The position numbers were made by a program, and so were the translations under genes. The notes under the pieces were generated by a model, which did no database searches, was not told where the DNA came from, and worked only from the letters and a program-made list of their open reading frames with translations. From contig JASLGC010000222.1 in the NCBI GenBank assembly GCA_030150335.1, forward strand, positions 1-26,765: a stretch of 26,765 bases of DNA. The letters run 5' to 3'. Positions 17,088-25,714 of the stretch are shown in pieces. Positions within the stretch are counted from its first letter, which is position 1. Each line of letters starts with the position of its first letter. Source of the stretch: Flavobacterium sp. Its GTDB lineage: Bacteria; Bacteroidota; Bacteroidia; Flavobacteriales; Flavobacteriaceae.

Positions 17088-18023
17088 CTAATAACTATAA
17101 ACATTGTTATAATTACTAAACCCTACAACTTCTTGTACTGACGAAATCTCCACTGCTTTAGTCCTATTCCTTTTAATTTTCATTCCCTTCTTTGTTCTTT
17201 TAAATGATTGGGGAATTGCTCGAATTGAATGAAATTGTCCATCATAACTAACAGATCCATTTTCGCTCTCTGCAAAAACAACTACTTGTCCTCCTGTATT
17301 TAATCCTTTCATTTCAATATCAAATTTCAAAATATCGTCAAAATTCACTGTGTTATTTTTTGCTAAAATCCAGCCGTCTAAATCTACTTCAGTACCTCCT
17401 GCCCCTGGCAATATAAGACCCTCACTATTACTATCTTGAATAACCCCTTTAAATATTCTAGTAACAGCTCCTTTTATAACGTTCCCATTCTCACTTTCAT
17501 AGTCACTTGTGCGCATGTCTATCACAAATTTACAAAAGTAAACCACTTCGCCTTTCTCTTCAAAATAGTAATATTTTGGATGATTTTCTCCCTCGTGAAC
17601 TTCTGTTTCAACCATTAACCATACCTCGTCAATTTCATATGAAACATCTTCTACTATCATATAATTTGATGATTCCTTAACTTTTTCAAAAACTTCAACA
17701 ATAACCTCATTACTATTTTCATATCCAACCTTTGTTGCTTTAAATTTAAATGCACCTATCTTTTCAGCTTTCCAAATTCCATCTGTAATAATTACGCCAT
17801 CTTCATCAGTAATTACAACATCCACAATATCATGCTTCCCATCTGTCACACTGAATGTAATCACATCGCCAATAGTTACTTCTAATTTATTAGAAGTTAA
17901 TTTTAAAGTTTTTACATCAAGTATTTCTTCAGGATTCTTAGTAATACCATTATCATCGCTACTACATGCCAATCCTAATATAGCCAATCCAGCTACAGTC
18001 ATTATCTTAAATAATCTTTTCAT
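17088..18023 (-). CDS. Ig-like surface lipoprotein (paralogue A)
   Basis: I recognise no specific function. The 311-residue lipoprotein has a signal ending at Cys20 (LGLACSSDDN). The acidic Ser-Ser-Asp-Asp after the lipid Cys resembles the export signal that sends flavobacterial lipoproteins to the cell surface. An Ig-like beta domain follows (about 38-110, KLEVTIGDVITFSVTDG to VGYENSNEVIVEV), then a second domain with VVYFCKFVIDMR and GAVTRIFKGVIQD, and a basic segment (RTKKGMKIKRNRTKA) near the C-terminus. It is clearly paralogous to the next gene upstream. An ATG two codons earlier (18029) is open, but the paralogue has ATA there and aligns with this ATG. Confidence 0.82.
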   Translation of the reverse strand: MKRLFKIMTVAGLAILGLACSSDDNGITKNPEEILDVKTLKLTSNKLEVTIGDVITFSVTDGKHDIVDVVITDEDGVIITDGIWKAEKIGAFKFKATKVGYENSNEVIVEVFEKVKESSNYMIVEDVSYEIDEVWLMVETEVHEGENHPKYYYFEEKGEVVYFCKFVIDMRTSDYESENGNVIKGAVTRIFKGVIQDSNSEGLILPGAGGTEVDLDGWILAKNNTVNFDDILKFDIEMKGLNTGGQVVVFAESENGSVSYDGQFHSIRAIPQSFKRTKKGMKIKRNRTKAVEISSVQEVVGFSNYNNVYSY

Positions 18024-18104
18024 AAACATTAGTTTACATATTCCTTCCTCTATATCAAGATATACATCTTAAAAAGAATATCTTAATATTAAAAAACTCA
18101 ACAA

Positions 18105-18141
18105 AAAAGTGGTTGATTCAAAACATGAATCAACCACTTTT
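18105..18141. terminator. Long bidirectional hairpin terminator between the paralogous lipoprotein genes
   Basis: Thirteen perfect base pairs (18108-18120 with 18126-18138), extended by AAA/TTT and closed by a 5-base loop, are flanked by As on the left and Ts on the right. On the minus strand it ends the transcript of the gene at 18173-19099, implying that the downstream paralogue has its own promoter or depends on read-through. Confidence 0.88.
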
Positions 18142-18172
18142 ACTATTATATAATAATTTAAAAACTAAAATA

Positions 18173-19099
18173 TTATTTAAAATTCGCAAAATTTACATTC
18201 TCTCCAAAAGAAGAAACATCAATAGCTTTAGTTTTTTTGTATTTAGTTCTAACACCTTTACTGTCAGGCTCATTCGTAGTATCTACCGAACCTAAAGAAG
18301 TAAACTCTCCTGTATACTGTACCATTCCTTCTTCATTTTTAACAATAACATCAGTATTTCCTCCTTTATCAAATCCTTTCATTTTAAGATAGAATTTCTC
18401 TATGGCTTCACCATCAAAATCTACGCTACCATCTTCTGATAAAACCCACCCATTAACATCTAAATCAGCCTCTGGATTTTCACCTGGCAATAATACTTCT
18501 TCAGACTCTATATCCTGAATAACCACTTTATATATTCTAGTAACTGCTCCTGTTACTTCTTTATCTTCAACACCAAAATCACCACTACGTAAATCTATTA
18601 AAAATCTACAGAAGTAAACATCTCCACTCTCTAAAGTAGCTCTATATAATCTTATATAATTTCCATCTACCTCTTTAATAGTCTCAGCTAATAGTCTAGC
18701 GCTCTCTATTTTAAAAGCCTTATCTCCTACCTTAATAGCATTTGCAACATCTTTCTCTGCTTCTTTTACAACTACAGTAATTTCATTACTTTTTTCGTAA
18801 CCTGCTTTAGTAGCAACAAATTTAAATGTACCTGCTTTGATAGCTTTCCATACTCCTTTTGCAATAGCACCTCCACCAACTTCTGTAATAACAACATCAG
18901 CAATAGCATTCTTACCATCAGTAACATTAAATTTAATTTCATCTCCAATAGTAACTTCTAATTTATCTGAAGCCAATTTCAAAGTTTTCGTTTCTTCAAC
19001 TTTTTCAGGAGTATCAGTAACGCTGTTGTCATCACTACTACAAGCAGTTCCAAAAATAGCTAATCCAGCTACAGCCATAATCATAATTAATCTTTTCAT
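18173..19099 (-). CDS. Ig-like surface lipoprotein (paralogue B)
   Basis: This 308-residue lipoprotein has the same plan as its neighbour: signal ending at Cys20 (FGTACSSDDN) with the surface-export-like acidic tail, an Ig-like domain (KLEVTIGDEIKFNVTDG to AGYEKSNEITVVV), and a second domain with VYFCRFLIDLR and GAVTRIYKVVIQD, ending TKAIDVSSFGENVNFANFK. The N-terminal 100 residues match paralogue A at most positions; the second domain is more diverged but keeps the single Cys in YFC(K/R)F. Secreted adhesins and polymer-binding proteins often use such domains, but no ligand can be inferred. A strong hairpin follows the gene. Confidence 0.85.
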   Translation of the reverse strand: MKRLIMIMAVAGLAIFGTACSSDDNSVTDTPEKVEETKTLKLASDKLEVTIGDEIKFNVTDGKNAIADVVITEVGGGAIAKGVWKAIKAGTFKFVATKAGYEKSNEITVVVKEAEKDVANAIKVGDKAFKIESARLLAETIKEVDGNYIRLYRATLESGDVYFCRFLIDLRSGDFGVEDKEVTGAVTRIYKVVIQDIESEEVLLPGENPEADLDVNGWVLSEDGSVDFDGEAIEKFYLKMKGFDKGGNTDVIVKNEEGMVQYTGEFTSLGSVDTTNEPDSKGVRTKYKKTKAIDVSSFGENVNFANFK

Positions 19100-19467
19100 A
19101 AGTATTAGTTTTTATTAGTTAATTAATTCCTCCACAAGATAAAAAGATTTTTCTTTTCACAAAAAATTAAGTTAAAAATTATCTTAAATAAATCAATTAG
19201 CGAACTCACAATTAAGCTATATTAATTAAAAAACAACTAATTTAAATGCTTATATTGTAATTATTTAACACCAAACATTAAAATTAATTATTTAAAAAAA
19301 CAATAGCAATAGATTTAAATCAAAATAGTTAACACTTGATTTTATAGATTACTTTCTACAACTATACAAGCTTTACTATCTATATATCCTCAAAATTATA
19401 TTGTTTTAAAAAATCACTCACTCATGTTTTTTGCTATATTTACAACAAACATTAACAAATTTCACTT
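19100..19467. other. AT-rich divergent spacer upstream of the hydroxylase and lipoprotein B
   Basis: These 368 bases carry no convincing gene. The left end has two AACTAAT motifs (19104-19110 and 19114-19120, minus strand) in the lipoprotein leader. The right end has TATATTTA at 19435-19442, one base short of the plus-strand TAnnTTTG consensus and 25 bases before the hydroxylase ATG, so it is a plausible -7 box. I see no strong hairpin or long repeat. Confidence 0.55.
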
Positions 19468-21219
19468 ATGAAACCACAAGAATATGAAAGCAATGAACTA
19501 ATTGAGCGATTACCACAACATTTAAAACAATTCATTAAACCACAAAATTATGAGGAGTATAATCCGATTAATCAAGCTGTGTGGCGATATGTAATGCGTA
19601 AAAATGTTGATTATCTTTCTAAAGTTGCACATGAATCATATCTTGAAGGTTTAGAGAAAACAGGTATTTCTGTAGAAAGTATTCCAAGTATGTACGGAAT
19701 GAACCGCATCTTAAAAGAAATAGGATGGGCTGCTGTTGCGGTTGATGGCTTTATTCCTCCTAATGCTTTTATGGAATTTCAAGCGTATAAAGTACTTGTT
19801 ATTGCTTCTGATATTAGACAACTTGAAAACATAGAATATACACCTGCCCCAGATATCATCCACGAAGGAGCGGGTCATGCACCTATTATTGCCAATCCCG
19901 AATACGCTGAGTATTTAAGACGTTTTGGTGAAATCGGTTGTAAAGCCATTTCTTCAGGACGTGATTATGAAATCTATGAAGCAATTCGCTTACTATCTAT
20001 TTTAAAAGAAGCTGAGGGGGTTGACCAAAAAGAAATTGAAGCAGCCGAAGAAAGAGTAGAATACTTACAAAATAATGCTGGTGAACCATCAGAAATGGCT
20101 TTAGTTAGAAACCTGCATTGGTGGACAGTAGAATATGGTCTTATTGGAGAAGTTGACAATCCTAAAATATATGGTGCCGGATTACTTTCTTCTATTGGAG
20201 AGAGTGCTTGGTGTATGACAGACAACGTTAAGAAATTACCTTACTCTATTCAGGCAGCACAACAAGGCTTTGATATCACAAAACCTCAACCTCAACTTTA
20301 TGTTACTCCTGACTTTGCTTATTTAAGTGAAGTATTGGAAGAATTTGCTAATAAAATGGCTTTGAGAAAAGGAGGGTTAATGGGAATTCAAAAACTTATC
20401 GACTCAAAAGCTTTAGGAACAATTGAGCTAAATACAGGTATTCAAATTTCTGGTGTATTTACAAGAGTTATTGAAGATGAAGGAAAGCCTGCTTACGTGC
20501 AAACTACAGGTAAAACTGCGTTAGCTTATAGAGAAAAAGAATTAGTAGGTCATGGAACAGAAACACATCCTCATGGTTTTGGAACAGCTTTAGGTAGATT
20601 AAAAGGAATCAATTTAGCAATTGAAGATATGAGTCCTCGTGATTTAAAAGCCTATAACCTTTACGAAAACAAACCAGTTACCTTAGAGTTCGAAGGAGGA
20701 ATAACTGTTTCAGGAACAAACATTACTGGTATTAGAAACATACACGGGAAAATTATCTTAATTAGCTTTAAAGATTGTACCGTTAAACATAATGATGAAG
20801 TTTTATTTCAACCTGAATGGGGAACGTATGATATGGCTGTAGGAGCGAATATTATTTCTGCTTTTTCAGGTCCTGCTGACTACCATAGTTTTGATTTGAT
20901 AAACCACGTTCCTTCATCTCATACTATCAAAGCAAAACGCGATGAGAAGAAGTTAAAATTAGAAAGTTTATATGCTTCTATAAGAGAAACAAGAGAACAA
21001 AATACACTGTGTGATTTAAATAATGTATTAGACATTGTAATTAATGAATATAGCACCGACTGGTTATTAACCGTTGAAATATTAGAGCTTGCACACAAAA
21101 ACAAGAACAAGGAATTAGCTAAAAAAGCAATGAGCCACCTGAAGTCTATTCAAACAAAAAGACCTGAAGTAGCTCACTTAATAAAAGATGGGATTGAAAT
21201 TATCTTAAACGGCTTATAA
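19468..21219 (+). CDS. Aromatic amino acid (phenylalanine) hydroxylase with C-terminal extension
   Basis: The first 300 or so residues are a pterin-dependent aromatic amino acid hydroxylase, which uses non-heme iron, O2 and a tetrahydropterin to turn phenylalanine into tyrosine. The iron ligands are visible as His132 and His137 in IHEGAGHAPI and Glu222 in HWWTVEYGLI, and YGAGLLSSIGES (235-246) is the conserved block that follows. At 583 residues it is about twice the size of Chromobacterium- or Pseudomonas-type PheH. Residues from about 310 onward form an extra region with THPHGFGTALGRLKG, a beta-like part (VTLEFEGGITVSGTNITGI) and a helical tail, for which I recognise no family. The substrate is probably phenylalanine. 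The stop codon overlaps the convergent DUF4230 gene. Confidence 0.92.
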   Translation: MKPQEYESNELIERLPQHLKQFIKPQNYEEYNPINQAVWRYVMRKNVDYLSKVAHESYLEGLEKTGISVESIPSMYGMNRILKEIGWAAVAVDGFIPPNAFMEFQAYKVLVIASDIRQLENIEYTPAPDIIHEGAGHAPIIANPEYAEYLRRFGEIGCKAISSGRDYEIYEAIRLLSILKEAEGVDQKEIEAAEERVEYLQNNAGEPSEMALVRNLHWWTVEYGLIGEVDNPKIYGAGLLSSIGESAWCMTDNVKKLPYSIQAAQQGFDITKPQPQLYVTPDFAYLSEVLEEFANKMALRKGGLMGIQKLIDSKALGTIELNTGIQISGVFTRVIEDEGKPAYVQTTGKTALAYREKELVGHGTETHPHGFGTALGRLKGINLAIEDMSPRDLKAYNLYENKPVTLEFEGGITVSGTNITGIRNIHGKIILISFKDCTVKHNDEVLFQPEWGTYDMAVGANIISAFSGPADYHSFDLINHVPSSHTIKAKRDEKKLKLESLYASIRETREQNTLCDLNNVLDIVINEYSTDWLLTVEILELAHKNKNKELAKKAMSHLKSIQTKRPEVAHLIKDGIEIILNGL

Positions 21220-21852
21220 AGCTAAGTCCATCATTAAATCATTATCTGTATTAATAACATTGCCCTGGTATTCTAATGTCCACCCCAATGTATTAGTCAG
21301 TATTAATATCTTAGAAAGTTCACTTATTAAACGATTCTCTGCATTCGTTTTTAAAGTGGACTTTTCTATTTTAGCAGCAATATCTCCCTTTATTTTTTGA
21401 TTTATCTTATTATAATCATCTCCAATAAAAGGATTAAAGGTACTCTGCTCAACATCATAAATCTTATAATCCGGATATATATGTACTTCTGCATCTGGTA
21501 TATACAATAACTGAACTACCTTTCTCTTATCGTCTATTTGATATTTCAACTGACTCAAATCATAAGCCACAGTAGCTTTTGCATTGACTATTACTACAGC
21601 TTTCTTATCAAAAGATATCAAGTTTAAAAAATACTTCTGCTGATCTTTATAAGTCATAACTTGAGAATATTGAGCTTCTGTTACAACCAGTTTACTCACA
21701 TTCTTCAATTGCTCTTGAATCAACATTGAATTGTATTGCATGTTCTCATTATCATTCTTAAACAAAGAATTATAAAGCACAGCTCCAGAAAACATAAAAA
21801 ATAACACTATAAAAAGTGCATAAATAACTCGTAGTACTTTTCTCATAATCAT
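21214..21852 (-). CDS. DUF4230 domain protein, single-pass membrane
   Basis: The 212-residue protein has one N-terminal membrane segment (about 8-29) and then an extracytoplasmic region resembling DUF4230, with KNVSKLVVTEAQYSQVMTY, KKAVVIVNAKATVAYDLSQL and QLLYIPDAEVHIYPDYKIYD. Function is unknown. Its ATG overlaps the stop of the GSCFA gene in an ATGA arrangement, which suggests translational coupling; a second Met (codon 3, 21846) is an alternative start. Its stop shares the hexamer TTATAA with the stop of the convergent hydroxylase gene, leaving no room for a terminator between them. Confidence 0.82.
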   Translation of the reverse strand: MIMRKVLRVIYALFIVLFFMFSGAVLYNSLFKNDNENMQYNSMLIQEQLKNVSKLVVTEAQYSQVMTYKDQQKYFLNLISFDKKAVVIVNAKATVAYDLSQLKYQIDDKRKVVQLLYIPDAEVHIYPDYKIYDVEQSTFNPFIGDDYNKINQKIKGDIAAKIEKSTLKTNAENRLISELSKILILTNTLGWTLEYQGNVINTDNDLMMDLAL

Positions 21853-22805
21853 CTAAAACTCATAAAAGGATACTTTTCTAACAAGTAATCAATCTTTTCT
21901 ATCAACGTATCTAAGAAAGCTAAATGCTGCTCAGCAGTAGGGTTAAAAGATCTGTGATTAAGTCCCTTTTGTACTTCTTGAACTTTCTGCATTGTATTAG
22001 TCATATCAGGATGTATCCATGAACTTACAAAGCGCTCCCAAATATATTCTATTGCCTGCTCATTTGGATGTAACATATCAGCTTTATAGAAACGATAATC
22101 TCTCAACTCATCCATCATTATCTCGTAAGACGGGAAGTATGCTAAACTGTCATTCTTATATTGCTCCATCACATCATGTAAAGCAGCGAATAATAATGAT
22201 TTGCTCCTCTGATTTTCAACAATACCATCTTTGAAATGACGAACTGGAGAAATAGTAAAGATTATTTGTATCCCTGGATTAATTTCTTTCACTAATTTAA
22301 TGATTTTCAAATAACTATTCATTAATTCCTGATAAGTTAATAATCTTTTAGTAAAATTTAACTGAGGTAATTTATGACAATTCGCGACTATTGCACCACT
22401 TTCTTTATGTTCATATACCCAAGCTGTTCCAAACGTAATTGCTAAAAAAGATGATTCTTTCAAGGCAACTTGTAAATCAAATAACTTCACATTAAGCTTT
22501 GTTACAATGTCCTCTTGTTCTAACTCATTCATATCTGAATGGGCAAAAAAAGAACTCCAAACTTCATTGTGACAAAATACATCATCATCAGTAAACACAT
22601 ACCCTTTACTTGCATATTCAAGAATACGCTCAATCGCAATTGGATGGAATAATATTCCAAAAGGATTAACTACATTCTGAAACTGATATGATTTAAACTT
22701 TTCACTCATATTCACAGCAAAACAAGATCCTAATGATAAAATCTTATCATCATACGTAATAGGCTGCTTTGAAGGTTTTATAGGAACTACTGTACTAAAT
22801 TTCAT
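21849..22805 (-). CDS. GSCFA domain protein (SGNH-hydrolase-like)
   Basis: This 318-residue protein carries the name-giving motif GSCFA at residues 26-30 (ILSLGSCFAVNMSEKF). It also has AITFGTAWVYEH (about 122-133), IIFTISPVRHFKDG, and a late KADMLHPNEQAIEYIW with Asp243 and His246. The Ser27...Asp/His pattern matches the SGNH/GDSL esterase fold, so a hydrolase acting on an acyl or acetyl ester, perhaps on a polysaccharide, is a reasonable inference; the substrate is unknown. No signal peptide is evident, so it is probably cytoplasmic. It lies downstream of the alaS terminator and overlaps the DUF4230 gene by four bases. Confidence 0.88.
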   Translation of the reverse strand: MKFSTVVPIKPSKQPITYDDKILSLGSCFAVNMSEKFKSYQFQNVVNPFGILFHPIAIERILEYASKGYVFTDDDVFCHNEVWSSFFAHSDMNELEQEDIVTKLNVKLFDLQVALKESSFLAITFGTAWVYEHKESGAIVANCHKLPQLNFTKRLLTYQELMNSYLKIIKLVKEINPGIQIIFTISPVRHFKDGIVENQRSKSLLFAALHDVMEQYKNDSLAYFPSYEIMMDELRDYRFYKADMLHPNEQAIEYIWERFVSSWIHPDMTNTMQKVQEVQKGLNHRSFNPTAEQHLAFLDTLIEKIDYLLEKYPFMSFR

Positions 22806-22825
22806 AAGTTGAAATATTTAAGTAT

Positions 22826-22856
22826 AAAAAAAGATCCTCAATGAGAATCTTTTTTT
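22826..22856. terminator. Terminator between alaS and the GSCFA gene
   Basis: The stem GATcCTC/GAGaATC (22833-22839 with 22843-22849, one mismatch, 3-base loop) is extended by seven A-T pairs. Both strands show long T runs after the stem. On the minus strand it follows the alaS stop, so the GSCFA/DUF4230 pair probably needs read-through or a promoter hidden in this short gap. Confidence 0.78.
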
Positions 22857-22865
22857 AATAAATTT

Positions 22866-25493
22866 TTATTTTAAATAATCTTTAGCATGTGAAACAGCTT
22901 CTGCTATCCCCGCAGGATTCTTACCTCCTGCTGTAGCGAAGAAAGCTTGACCTCCTCCACCTCCTTGGATATACTTACCAAGTTCACGTACTATCTGACC
23001 AGCGTTTAATCCTTTTGTTTCAACGATTTCTTTTGAAACATAACAAGTCAACATTGGTTTGTCATTACTAACACTTCCAAATAACACAAATAGATTAGCA
23101 AATTCATTACCTAATTCATAAGCTAAATCTTTTGCTCCAGATGGATCTAAATCAACCTCAACAGCTAAGAAAGAAACTCCATCAACTTCTTGAATTTGTC
23201 CTTTCAATTCACCTTTAAGGTTTTTAGCTTTCTCTTTTAACAATTGTTCTACTTGTTTTTTCAACTTAGCGTTTTCATCTTGCAAAGAAACAACAGCTTT
23301 CAAAGTATCTTGTGGATTCTTTAAAACTGCTTTAAGCTCTTTTAAGGTATCTTCTTGCTCTGTATAGAAGTTACGTGCCGCTTTATTAGTTATTGCCTCA
23401 ATACGACGAATACCTGCTGCAACAGCTCCTTCACTAACTATTTTAAACTGCCAAATATCTGCTGTATTTGCTACGTGAGTTCCTCCACACAATTCCATAC
23501 TCTCTCCAAAGCGAATAGCACGAACATCATCTCCATATTTCTCTCCAAACAATGCCATTGCTCCTTCTTCCAATGCTTGTGCAAAAGGAATACTTCTACG
23601 TTCAACTAAAGGCAATTGTTCATGAATACGATCATTTACAAAATCTTCTACTTGTTGCAACTCCTCTTCTGTTACTTTAGCGAAGTGAGAAAAGTCAAAA
23701 CGCAAATGAGAAGGAGATACTAAAGATCCTTTTTGTTCAACATGTGTTCCTAAAATAGAACGTAAAGCTTGATGCAATAAGTGAGTTGCAGAGTGGTTAG
23801 CCATTGATAACTTACGAGCCTCCTCATCCACTTTCGCAACTAAAGTAGCATTTACATTACTTGGTAACTCTTTTACAATATGCAGAATTAAGTTATTCTC
23901 CTTCTTAGTATCAATTACTTTGACTGTTTCATTAGCAGAAACTAAAACACCACAATCTCCAACTTGTCCACCTCCTTCAGGATAGAACGGAGTAGCATCT
24001 AATACAATTTGGAATAACTTACCATCTTTTTTACTGTCAATTTTTCTATAACGAGTAATTTTCACATCGTTTACTAATTGATCATATCCAACGAATTGCT
24101 CAACATTCCCAGCAACTAACATAGTCCAGTCGTCTGTAGAAACTTCAGACGCCGCACGAGAACGATTCTTTTGTTCTGCCATAGCAGCATCAAAACCAGC
24201 CTCATCTAACTCTAACCCTTTTTCACGTAGAATTAAAGCTGTTAAATCAATAGGGAATCCAAAAGTATCATATAATTCAAAAGCTTTTGCTCCTGAAACA
24301 ACTTTACCTTCTGTCTGTCCAATTACGTTATCTAATAAATGTAACCCTTGCTCTAAAGTTCTTAAGAAAGAAGCTTCTTCTTCTTTAATTACATTTTTCA
24401 CTAAATCTCTTTGACTTGTAATCTCTGGGAAAAACTCTCCCATTTGAGTACTTAATACATCAACCAATTGATAGATAAAAGGTTCTTTTTTATTTAAGAA
24501 AGTAAATGCATAACGAATCGCACGACGTAAAATACGGCGGATTACATAACCAGCACCATTATTAGAAGGCAATTGACCATCTGCAATAGCAAAGGCAACA
24601 GCTCTAACGTGGTCAACGATTACACGTATTGCAATGTTTATTTTCTCATCATCATCATTAGCTGCTTTCATTGTGTATTTAGCACCTGTCAGTTCAGATA
24701 CCTTAGCAATCAATGGAGAAAACACATCTGTATCATAGTTAGACTGAACTCCTTGTAAAACCATACAAAGACGCTCAAATCCCATACCTGTATCAACATG
24801 TTGAGCAGGTAACTTCTCTAAAGAACCATCAGCTTTACGATTAAATTCCATAAATACGTTATTCCAAATCTCAACTACTTGAGGATGGTCAGCATTTACC
24901 AAATCTCTACCAGCTACTAAAGCCTTCTCTTCAGCAGAACGAATGTCTACGTGAATTTCAGAACATGGTCCACATGGTCCTTGCTCTCCCATCTCCCAGA
25001 AGTTATCTTTCTTATTACCCAAAAGGATTCTATCTTCAGATATTAATCCTTTCCAAATATCATAAGCTTCTTGGTCAAATGGTACATTCTCCTCTTTGCT
25101 ACCTTCAAAAACAGTAACATAAAGAATATCTTTCGGAATCTTATATACTTCAGTTAATAATTCCCAAGCCCAATTGATAGCTTCTTTCTTAAAATAATCA
25201 CCAAAACTCCAGTTTCCTAACATCTCAAACATAGTATGGTGATAAGTATCAATACCTACCTCTTCTAAGTCATTGTGTTTTCCAGAAACACGTAAACACT
25301 TTTGTGTATCAGTAATACGATTACTTTTTGGCTTGGCGTTCCCTAAGAAATACTCTTTAAACTGGGCCATCCCAGAGTTATTAAACATTAAAGTTGGATC
25401 GTCTTTCAAAACGATCGGAGCAGAAGGAACAATTAAATGTTCACGTTCTTCAAAAAAGCTTAAAAACTTCTGACGAATTTCTTGTGATTTCAT
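22866..25493 (-). CDS. alaS: Alanine--tRNA ligase
   Basis: AlaRS charges tRNA-Ala and hydrolyses mischarged Ser- and Gly-tRNA-Ala. The 875-residue protein is of normal length. The class II aminoacylation core is at the N-terminus (LMFNNSGMAQFKEYFLG, RVSGKHNDLEEVG, ETYHH-type motif as IDTYHHTMFEMLGNWSFGDY, then GPCGPCSEIH). The editing domain has HSATH (His567 and His571) and CGGTH (Cys669 and His673). The C-terminal DHHA1 region ends with GGGGGQAFFATAGGKNP. It is divergently oriented from the M23 peptidase gene, an arrangement I associate with Flavobacteriaceae. No anomaly is visible. Confidence 0.98.
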   Translation of the reverse strand: MKSQEIRQKFLSFFEEREHLIVPSAPIVLKDDPTLMFNNSGMAQFKEYFLGNAKPKSNRITDTQKCLRVSGKHNDLEEVGIDTYHHTMFEMLGNWSFGDYFKKEAINWAWELLTEVYKIPKDILYVTVFEGSKEENVPFDQEAYDIWKGLISEDRILLGNKKDNFWEMGEQGPCGPCSEIHVDIRSAEEKALVAGRDLVNADHPQVVEIWNNVFMEFNRKADGSLEKLPAQHVDTGMGFERLCMVLQGVQSNYDTDVFSPLIAKVSELTGAKYTMKAANDDDEKINIAIRVIVDHVRAVAFAIADGQLPSNNGAGYVIRRILRRAIRYAFTFLNKKEPFIYQLVDVLSTQMGEFFPEITSQRDLVKNVIKEEEASFLRTLEQGLHLLDNVIGQTEGKVVSGAKAFELYDTFGFPIDLTALILREKGLELDEAGFDAAMAEQKNRSRAASEVSTDDWTMLVAGNVEQFVGYDQLVNDVKITRYRKIDSKKDGKLFQIVLDATPFYPEGGGQVGDCGVLVSANETVKVIDTKKENNLILHIVKELPSNVNATLVAKVDEEARKLSMANHSATHLLHQALRSILGTHVEQKGSLVSPSHLRFDFSHFAKVTEEELQQVEDFVNDRIHEQLPLVERRSIPFAQALEEGAMALFGEKYGDDVRAIRFGESMELCGGTHVANTADIWQFKIVSEGAVAAGIRRIEAITNKAARNFYTEQEDTLKELKAVLKNPQDTLKAVVSLQDENAKLKKQVEQLLKEKAKNLKGELKGQIQEVDGVSFLAVEVDLDPSGAKDLAYELGNEFANLFVLFGSVSNDKPMLTCYVSKEIVETKGLNAGQIVRELGKYIQGGGGGQAFFATAGGKNPAGIAEAVSHAKDYLK

Positions 25494-25612
25494 ATCCTAT
25501 GGAAACTAAATTTATCTATTCTATACTAATTAAAAGGCTATTCTCTTACTTGTTAAACATTTTGTAAATTAATGAATAACCTATCTCTTTTATACATCCT
25601 TATTCACTAATA

Positions 25613-25654
25613 ATATCGATATACCAAAAACATTTTCTAAATTTGTTAGCTAAC
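25613..25654. promoter_or_regulatory. Two perfect 10-bp palindromes in the alaS / M23 divergent spacer
   Basis: ATATCGATAT (25613-25622) and GTTAGCTAAC (25645-25654) are each perfectly self-complementary, with centres 32 bases apart, about three helical turns. They lie in the 221-base spacer between the two divergent starts and could be regulator sites, but the two sequences differ from each other and AT-rich DNA raises the chance rate. No clear TTG/TAnnTTTG pair for either gene was found in the spacer. Confidence 0.35.
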
Positions 25655-25714
25655 GATATTTAAAAACTAAAGGATTAAAAAAATTTAGTGCAAAAATAGT
25701 GTTTATTTTAAAAT

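Noticed and set aside
18024..18029. Start of lipoprotein A at ATG 18029
   Set aside because: The aligned leader of the paralogue has ATA at that place and starts at the position equivalent to 18023; the extra two codons also overlap the AACTAAT motif.
18113..18295. Plus-strand open frame between the lipoprotein paralogues
   Set aside because: It starts inside a terminator hairpin and runs antisense to lipoprotein B; no promoter or recognisable protein.
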